From Entelurus aequoreus (Eukaryota > Chordata > Actinopteri > Syngnathiformes > Syngnathidae), in contig NC_084736.1 in NCBI RefSeq assembly GCF_033978785.1, positions 64,596,024-64,660,023 of the forward strand: a DNA stretch of 64,000 nucleotides. The letters are read 5' to 3'. This document shows positions 56,697 to 64,000 of the stretch, one piece after another. The notes under the pieces are model-generated. The model saw only the letters and a program-made list of their open reading frames with translations, had not been told where the DNA came from and did no database searches. Position 1 is the stretch's first letter, and each line of letters starts with the position of its first letter. A program made the position numbers and the translations under genes.

Positions 56697-58006
56697 AGGC
56701 CTACTGAAATTAATTTATTTTAATTAAACGGGGATAGCAGATCCATTCTATGTGTCATACTTGATCATTTTGCGATATTGCCAAATTTTTGCTGAAAGGA
56801 TTTAGTAGAGAACATCGACGATAAAGTTCGCAACTTTTGGTCGCTGATAAAAAAAAAGCCTTGGCTGTACCGGAAGTAGCGTGACGTCACAGGTTGAAAG
56901 GCTCCTCACATTTCCCCATTGTTTACACCAGCAGCGAGAGCGATTCGGACAGAGAAAGCGATGATCACCCCATTAATTTGAGCGAGGATGAAATATTCGT
57001 GGATGAGGAACGTGAGAGTGAAGGACAAGAGTGCAGTGCAGGACGTATCTTTTTTCGCTCTGACCGTAACTTAGGTACAAGGGCTCATTGGAGTCCACAC
57101 TCTCCTTTTTCTATTGTGGATCACGGATTTGTATTTTAAACCACCTCGGATACTATATCCTCTTGAAAATGAGAGTCGAGAACGCGAAATGGACATTCAC
57201 GGTGACTTTTATCTCCACGACAATACATCGGCGAAGCACTTTAGCTACGGAGCTAACGTGATAGCATCGGGCTTAACTGCAGATAGAAACAAAAGAAATA
57301 AACCCCTGACTGGAAGGATAGACAGAAAATCAACAATACTATTAAACCCTGGACCTGTAACTACACGGTTAATGCTTTCCAGCCTGGCGAAGCTTAACAA
57401 TGCTGTTGCTAATGACGCCATTGAAGCTAACTTAGCTACGGGACCTCGACAAAACTATGCTAAAAACATTAGCTATCCACTTACGCCAGCCAGCCCTCAT
57501 CTGCTCATCAACACCCGTGCTCACCTGCGTTCCAGCGATCGACGGAGCGACGAAGGACTTCACCCGATCATAGATGCGGTCGGCGGCTAGCGTCGGATAG
57601 CGCGTCTGCTATCCAAGTCAAAGTCCTCCTGGTTGTGTTGCTGCAGCCAGCCGCTAATACACCGATCCCACCTACAGCTTTCTTCTTTGCAGTCTTCATT
57701 GTTCATTAAACAAATTGCAAAAGATTCACCAACACAGATGTCCAGAATACTGTGGAATTTTGCGATGAAAACAGAGCTTTTTGTATTGGATACAATGGTG
57801 TCCGAATACTTCCGTTTCAACCATTGACGTCACGCGCATACGTCATCATACAGAGACGTTTTTAACCGGAAGTTTCGCGGGAAATTTAAAATTGCACTTT
57901 ATAAGTTAACCCGGCCGTATTGGCATTTGTTGCAATGTTAAGATTTCATCATTGATATATAAACTATCAGACTGCGTGGTCGGTAGTAGTGGGTTTCAGT
58001 AGGCCT
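56697..58006 (+). mobile_element. Kolobok-like TTAA element, copy K7 (core type II, full length)
   Basis: TTAA (56693-56696), AGGCCTACTGAAATTAATTT at the left, TTTCAGTAGGCCT at the right, TTAA (58007-58010). It is 1310 bp, collinear with K3 throughout. The type II frame is broken near 57110 by a small deletion (SPHSPFSIVDHG against HFLLFLLWITDLYF), and resumes at 57114-57590. Confidence 0.93.
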
Positions 58007-58010
58007 TTAA

Positions 58011-58839
58011 TATAATTATGTTTGTGTTTGATCTTGATGAATAAATTGCCTCTCATTTAAATCAGTCATTTTACTAATTCTTGTAACTTCATGACATTTT
58101 CTTGTAATTTAGCATTTTTTTTACCCTGCCTCTAGTGTGCCTGCTGTAATATATTTGACATTATGGCTGATTATGCAGTATTTTATGCATGACAGAGCTA
58201 ATCGTGTTTTGCAGTGAAAAACACTTAATTGTTTCTAAGAAATAGAGATGTGACGTTCACGAATGAGTTGAGCCTTTTGAACGGCTCCTTCAAATGATTG
58301 ACGAGAACCGATTTGCCAGCTGTTTTGAATGCCAATTACCAACGCAACTATCATATGCCTTCCATCTGACTGGACTAGAATCACATTGACTGAAAAAACC
58401 TACAAAATGAGCCAGTGTCGAATTTTTTTTTAGTTTTTTTGTTATATATTTGGTAATTAGCCTAGTTTGGGTGTACACACACCAGGTATGGTATTTGATT
58501 GTTGTATTAATGTTAATATATTGTACTAATTTGTATTTTGTTTGAAAATGTGTTTTATATACAAAGTACCGGTATTATAGATGTATTATGCAGCCAATAT
58601 GTTCCTGTGTTGTTAAAATATTACAATCAAGTTGATTTGACTGGACTTATCTCTAGCCTCTGTAGTTTTTTATTGTGCCACAAAGTTTCTTAGGTGAGAG
58701 AACATTCACTTTGACTTACTCACTGTCAAAATATGGGGGTAAGATACCACCTTATGAAATGTTTACAATGAAAACACGATCCAAATTAAATTTGAATGAT
58801 CATTTTCGAATATTTACCACAGAGTACAAACAAGTAAAC
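58011..58839. other. Stretch without a recognised feature
   Basis: AT-rich; no supported gene, RNA or repeat termini. Confidence 0.45.
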
Positions 58840-58847
58840 ATTTAAAT

Positions 58848-59791
58848 CAGAGGTGTCCAAAGTGCGGCCCGGGGGCCATTTGCGTCCCGCAGCTAATCGT
58901 TTACCGGCCCCCCACACATTCTGCAAAAATTGCAAAATTTTAAAACAGTGAAATGAGGTGAAATCTAGTGAGAAAAAGTTGCAATGTTGACACAAAGCTG
59001 CCATGCAGGCTGTTTTTTTCTTCTTTTGTCTTTGTTTATTTAAAATTTTTTTGCCATTGCTCGAAAAAAAAAAAAAAAAAAAAGGGAAAAAATCTATGTT
59101 ACAGTGAATTATTACTTAAAAAAAGTAACTTTAAAATGTTTTATGTGGAAAAAATATTGCATATATTGTGTGGTTGCCATATAAAAACATCAAAGTTTTA
59201 TTTGACAAAAGAGCATAAAACAAACAAAATAATAGTTAAAACGTAAAATCAACAGATATATCTGAAGTTGGTCTTGTAATTTAAGTGTGAAAAGTAAAAA
59301 GAAAACTAATAAAAATGTATCAGTGTGGGAGACCTTTTGGATCCCAAATATATTTAGTGGGATTTGTTTTAACTTTTCACTGTGATTACTCAAAAATATT
59401 AAAGAATTCAAATCAATGGTGTCCTGCATTATTGATCTTGTAGGGCTCTAATTACTAAATACTGCATATTTCAGTTTTACTATAAAAAACAAAGTTGTCT
59501 TTGACAGAAAAGGCATAAAACCTGTTTTTTTTTTTTTTTACTTGATATCAACCTGAAGTTGATATAGAGATATACTGTAAAAAAAATAAATAAATAATAA
59601 TTTGACTTATTTTTAACATTTTAATGACTGAGAACCTTGACCCTTGATTGGTAACCGGGAGCCCTAAAGATTAAAAAAAAAAAAATCGATATATTTTGTT
59701 ATGGTTTGAAAATAAAAAATATCAAAATGGCCCCCGTATGCTTACATTTTTCCGTGTGTGGCCCTCAGTGGAAAAAGTTTGGACACCCCTG
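58848..59791 (+). mobile_element. Non-autonomous hAT (CAGAGGTGTCCAAA family), perfect 8-bp TSD
   Basis: The left end CAGAGGTGTCCAAAGTGCGG and right end AAGTTTGGACACCCCTG are inverted. ATTTAAAT flanks both sides (58840-58847, 59792-59799). Homologous to 42418-43348 (for example GCTGCCATGCAGGCTG against GCATGGCAGC inverted). Interior AT-rich and non-coding. Confidence 0.95.
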
Positions 59792-59814
59792 ATTTAAATG
59801 ATCTAGATCTAAAT

Positions 59815-60092
59815 TGTTACGTTTCGGTGTTGGTCCGGACCCCAAAATGCAGAGACGGCAGGCGGAACGCAGGCAAAAAATTATCAACTCGTAAAAACAA
59901 GAAGTTCATAGGGGAAAAATGCATCCTGATTGGCAACCAGGGATTAGGTGTGTCCTGATTGCCAATCAGGGACAGGTGAGCTAGTCAACGGTTGCAAACA
60001 AGAAGTGGAAAACTAAATTAAGAGCGCTTGACAAGATATAATACAGAAATTCAGGAAACTAATGATGAAGTCCAAACTGTCATATCCTGACA
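59815..60092 (-). mobile_element. Short LTR-like element (TG...CA)
   Basis: On the minus strand it starts TGTCAGGATATGACAGTTTG and ends CCAACACCGAAACGTAACA. Flanks TAAAT and CAAAT agree at 4 of 5 bases. Contains the AATCAGGACACACCTAATCC block, where TCCTGATTGCCAATCAGG forms an inverted repeat. Its layout recalls the 44059 family but the sequence is different. LTR status is less certain than for the others. Confidence 0.55.
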
Positions 60093-60480
60093 CAAATCTT
60101 ATAACTGCTATTAGTGATTATTTCATTGATAAAAATTAGTAAATTCAGAAAAAAAAAAATATCTAAAAAAAAAGACACATAACAATGTGCTACACTTCAG
60201 AACGGCTCTTGGAAAGGAACAGCTGCCTTCAGAGAGCTATGGATCCCATCTCTACTAAGTGACACTTTTCTGACACCCTTATATTCTCAGGGAATAATTT
60301 TACAGTATGACAAAATTCATGCATGTGCAGTTGCGCTCGAAATGATGCAACCGCCATTTAAAATTGGACATTTTTTTTAGTACGTATTAGTGATGGTATC
60401 CTTTCCGATCCGATACCAAGTAAAATTCAGGCAGGTATCGGCGATACCGATCCAATACCAATACTTTGTATAAATAAACC

Positions 60481-60810
60481 TGTGGGACTCGCTTCCTAGC
60501 GGTTCCGCTGATCACACACGTCACAGAGGACCGGCGTCCAGAGTTGAACAAAGTTTTAATACACATCAATAGTTTTTCGCAATTTGACTTTTCAGTCTCT
60601 CAAAAGTCTCTCCAACTCTCCAAGTCCTTCCTCCTCCTGCTGTTCCCGACCGCTACTGTTAAAGACAACAGGTGATTAGACAACTCGTACCACTTGGGAA
60701 ATCTAATCACCTGTTCACGCCCCTGTTTGTCAGCACGCTGTCCTCAGCACCTTGGACAGGGACGGCGATCTCCGCTCCCACAGGCAGTGCTGGCCACACA
60801 TCCCTCCACA
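60481..60810 (+). mobile_element. Solo LTR with perfect 5-bp TSD (AAACC)
   Basis: Begins TGTGGGACTCGCTTCCTAGC, ends GGCCACACATCCCTCCACA. AAACC flanks both sides (60476-60480, 60811-60815). It is 330 bp with TG...CA ends. There is no similarity to the other LTR families in the window beyond the first bases. Confidence 0.85.
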
Positions 60811-61034
60811 AAACCCTAATGTGTTTTGGTGAAATTTTAAAACTTGTGTATTTCAAGTGTTGCTGCTCTTGGTAAATCAACTTGAATTGTGGAAACAAAA
60901 CATGGCGTTATTCATTGCATTTGTCATCTTCTTTATATTCATCACTGCCTGTAGTGCCTCCAAATAGTCTACAATTAAAGGATACATATAATACTGAGTG
61001 GCTCGGTTTAATTGCCAGTCATTTTCCCAAACAA

Positions 61035-61131
61035 ATGACAGACTGAATGTGTCACTTCTCTGTGAGCGCTTTGAGTATCTAACAATAGAAAAGCGCGATA
61101 TAAAATCAAATCCATTATTATTATTATTATT
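61035..61131 (+). mobile_element. SINE/LINE 3' tail, (ATT)n
   Basis: GTGTCACTTCTCTGTGAGCG, CTTTGAGTATCTAACAATAG and AAAAGCGCGATATAAAATCA, then (ATT)n. This is the CGCTTTGAG...AAAGCGC 3' module of fish SINEs; the head is missing. Confidence 0.8.
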
Positions 61132-61424
61132 ACCTACATAGGCGGAAGAACAAGCAGTTTCCACCAATCACGTTTCATTTAGACAAGATGTCAATGATTG
61201 AGTTACTTTACACTGTGTTCCTGCTAATGATATACATTATTTCAAATAACTTAATTTTCAAAAGTATCGATATTTGGATTTGAGGATTGATATTAGAGCA
61301 TAACGATCTGGTATCGGCGGTATTTATGTTTCTGTATTGATCCCCACATACAGTAGCTAGTAAGTATATTCATCCAAATAAGAATGATTATCATTGATAG
61401 TTTCAGTTGTTACATGGTACAGTA

Positions 61425-62596
61425 TAGTGTTGTCTGGTACCGGTACCAAAATTATTCCGACACTTTTCGGTACTTTTCTAAATAAAGGGGACCACAAAAA
61501 ATTGCATTATTGGTTTTATTTGAACAAAAAATCTTAGGGTACATTAAACATATGTTTCTTATTGCAAGTTTGACCTTCAATAAAATAGTGAACATACAAG
61601 ACAACTTGTCTTTTATTAGTAAGTAAGCCAAAAAAAGGCTCCTAATTGAGCTGCTGACATATGCAGTAACATATTGTGTCATTTTCCATTCTATTATTTT
61701 GTCAACATTATTAAGGACAAGTGGTAGAAAATGAATTTTTAATCTACTTGTTCATTTACTGTTAATATCTGCTTATTTTCTCTTTTAACATGTTCTATCT
61801 ACACTTCTGTTAAAATGTAATAATCACTCATTCTTCTGTTGTTTGATACTTTACGTTAGTTTTGGATTATACCACAGATTTGGGTATCAATCCGATACCA
61901 AGTAGTTACAGGATAATACATTGGGGATATTCAAAGTCCTCATGTGTCCAGGGACATATTTTCTGAGTTTGTAAACATAATATACATTTTAAAAAACAAA
62001 AGAAGATGTTGTGATGCCAAAAGATATCAACGTAATCATAGTAGTATAGATTGGATACGCTACTGTACTTGGTATCATTACAGTGGATGTTAAGTGTAGA
62101 TCCACCAATGGCGTTTGTTTACATTTTGATGCCGGTGAGCTACAGTGTGTAGTGAAGCATGTTTAGCCATTCCTCGTCCTGCAGGGATGATACTTGTAAG
62201 AAACATACTTTATTCGTCGCCATGGAGACCAGGATTAGTGATTTAGAAGTAGCTAAAACACTGCCGACTGGGGCTCAACTTTAGCCGCTAGCTAGCTAGC
62301 CATGTCTTAAAGCATCTCTTTCGGTGGACGTTTCAATGTTATAACTTCACCTTTATTGTTATTTTTTAAGCCAAAATGCGTCCGTTCTCCCTTTTCTGTC
62401 CACACACTGTGTCTGCTTGTATGTACTCCGTGATTGTGCGCTGCCGAACATGCTCATCTGCTCGTAAACCAGCAATGACACGACGTGACGACGACAGGGG
62501 CGCGGCGGACTGGTACTTTTCAGAGGCGGTATAGTACCGAATATGATTCATTAGTATCACGGTACTATACTGATACCGGTATACCGTACAACCCTA
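61425..62596 (+). mobile_element. Non-autonomous hAT (GGTACCGGTACC family), perfect 8-bp TSD
   Basis: The left end TAGTGTTGTCTGGTACCGGT and right end CCGGTATACCGTACAACCCTA are imperfect inverted repeats. GTACAGTA flanks both sides (61417-61424, 62597-62604). Subterminal CGGTACTTTTC and GTACTTTTCAGAGGCGG pair. The partial copy at 28480-29400 covers its middle. Confidence 0.93.
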
Positions 62597-62604
62597 GTAC
62601 AGTA

Positions 62605-63249
62605 GATGTCCTAGAAACCGTTTTCTGACAAAATGATTTAGATTCATACATTCATGAATCCAAAACAGTGGTGGCGTGAACTGTGAATGAGAGACAGTTT
62701 AAGGGCAGACTTGATGGCGAAGTCAAAGTGTATATCCCCCTGCCAGTCAAGCTGAAAGGCTGTCAGTTGTGTTTTGCTAGCAGCATCCAGCAGAAGTTTT
62801 GAGAGACTTCAAGTGGAACATCACCTGACTGTGAAGCCGCTCACCTTACACTGTAAACAACAGCCGCTGGGAATCAATCTCCTCACTCCTGTTCATGCAA
62901 TATCATTTGATTGGACCTCAGATGGACAAAACACATCTCCAAGTGAATAGGAGATGATGCATGTGTTTGCAATTACTCTTTGTCATCATGATGAAGACTC
63001 ATGTGGAGAATGGAATACGTGACCAAAGGAAAGGGGGCACGTTACAGGAAGTGAAATGCTAGGAGAACTCAGGACACCTGAGCCCGCAACCTGAACCCGG
63101 GAGAAAGAGAAAACCTCATCCCAGGGGAGAGTGGATGGTTCGAGGAGCTCGACGTAAAAGAACGGCCTGATGAGCGGATGAGGTTACCCCTCGATAGGTG
63201 AGCCAGGCTGGGGGCTCATTGTTTTGTACACACACTCCTTCCCCTAACT
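62605..63249. other. Stretch without a recognised feature
   Basis: Probably single copy. No exon, RNA gene or repeat supported. Confidence 0.45.
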
Positions 63250-63640
63250 CGGGGGTCAGCAACCCGCGGCTCTACTCATTAGCGCCGCCCTTGTGGCTCC
63301 CTGGACCTCTTTCAGAGATGTGTAAAAATGGAAAAAGATGAAGAAAAACAAATATTTTTTGTTTTAATATGGTTTCTGTAGGAGAACAAACATGACACAA
63401 ACCTTCCTAATTGTTAGAAATTAGAAAACCGTTTCATATTAATGCTTCACTGATGAGAGTATTTGGCTAGCACCGTTTTGTCCTACTAATTTCAGCCATC
63501 CTTGAACTCACCGTAGTTTGTTTACAAATACAACTTTCTCCGACGCTGCCACAGAAAGACGTGTTTTATGCCACTCCTTCTTTGTCTCATTTTGTCCACC
63601 AAACGTTTTATGCTGTGCGTGAATGCACAAAGGTGAGCTT
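63250..63640 (+). mobile_element. hAT element, left part only (GGGGTCAGCAACC family)
   Basis: CGGGGGTCAGCAACCCGCGG, GCCGCCCTTGTGGCTCCCTG, TTTTAATATGGTTTCTGTAG and GTTTTATGCCACTCCTTCTT is the order of a common fish hAT. It is cut at GAATGCACAAAGGTGAGCTT, where LINE coding sequence begins. The rest would lie beyond the window. Confidence 0.7.
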
Positions 63641-64000
63641 TGTGGACGATGCTGTTATCTACCTGCTGCATCATGCTCACTCTCACCTGGATGGTGGGAA
63701 GGGCACTGTGAGGATCATGTTTTTTGATTTCTCCAGTGCCTTTAACACCATTCAGCCAATTCTGATGAGTGACAAGTTGCTCAGGGTGGGTGTCAGTTCA
63801 TCCATTGTCTCCTGGATCACTGATTACTTGTCTGACAGGCCCCAGTTTGTGCGACTGGGGAGCTCCGTGTCGGATACTGTGGTCAGTGGTGTAGGTGCTC
63901 CACAGGGGACCGTCCTGTCTCCTTTCCTGTTCACCCTGTACACCTCAGACTTCCAGTATAGTTCCAGGTCCTGCCACCTGCAGAAATAGTCTGACGACTC
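63641..64000 (+). pseudogene. LINE reverse transcriptase palm fragment, running off the window
   Basis: The frame reads VDDAVIYLLHHAHSHL, then MFFDFSSAFNTIQP (motif A, catalytic Asp), LLRVGVSSSIVSWITDYLSD, PQFVRLGSSVSDTVVSG and GAPQGTVLSPFLFTLYTSDF (motif B). TAG at 63987-63989 replaces the aromatic codon directly before SDDS, the motif C Asp-Asp pair. The layout is that of Rex1/CR1/L2-like non-LTR reverse transcriptases. Upstream codons back to 63561 belong to the interrupted hAT. Confidence 0.9.

Larger units (their letters stand above)
60385..61360. mobile_element. Partial hAT-like element (TAGTGATGG...ATACCGAT type) hosting an LTR
   Basis: Left: TATTAGTGATGGTATCC, then CAGGCAGGTATCGGCGATAC. 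Right: AAAGTATCGATATTTGG and TCTGGTATCGGCGG. These are the outer motifs of a common fish hAT. The TSD and right terminus cannot be fixed. Inside lie the solo LTR at 60481-60810 and a SINE tail at 61035-61131. Confidence 0.4.

Overview
The window is intergenic or intronic DNA from a vertebrate, almost certainly a teleost fish. The evidence is the mix of repeats: L2/Rex-type LINE 3' ends, V-SINE (DANA/mermaid-like) and other tRNA-derived SINEs, hAT, PIF/Harbinger, Tc1 and TTAA-flanked DNA transposons, and long AC/TG/AT microsatellites. A large-genome pipefish-like (syngnathiform) host is possible, but that is only an impression. I recognise no intact host gene, no rRNA or tRNA gene, no CRISPR array and no bacterial-type operon. 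By a hand sum roughly two thirds of the window is assignable to mobile elements, many nested in one another.

Layout. 1-5.3 kb: a Harbinger element split by a hAT element, then a TTAA-flanked (Kolobok-like) element split by a LINE, then a TA-flanked element. 5.3-10.8 kb: two TIR elements with 8-bp target-site duplications (TSDs), a second Harbinger with a TAA TSD, and a LINE tail. 10.8-21 kb: decayed LINE ORF2 ends, an LTR, V-SINEs, and a hAT with a LINE inside. 21.5-23.2 kb: a Tc1 transposon containing a hAT that itself contains a 40-bp LINE tail. 25.1-32.2 kb: an hAT transposase remnant (BED zinc finger) split by a SINE, a duplicated Kolobok-like copy, a solo LTR, a third Harbinger, and a LINE. 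32.8-45.7 kb: Kolobok-like copies, a nested hAT/LTR/SINE/LINE block, and more hATs. 45.76-49.92 kb: a 4.16-kb giant inverted repeat. 50.1-64 kb: three more Kolobok-like copies, nested LTRs, hATs, LINEs, and a reverse-transcriptase fragment at the right edge.

The most unusual object is the 45757-49918 element. Its long inverted arms are built largely of a 23-bp minisatellite, its ends are near-identical, a 6-bp direct repeat (GGCCTC) flanks it, and its core of about 1 kb contains splice-like signals and open frames I cannot assign to a family. The second is the seven-copy Kolobok-like family (ends TTAAAGGCCTACTGAAA), which comes with two different cores between shared ends and carries an acidic Ser/Asp/Glu-rich reading frame. 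Almost all coding matter seen here belongs to transposons and is truncated, frameshifted or interrupted.
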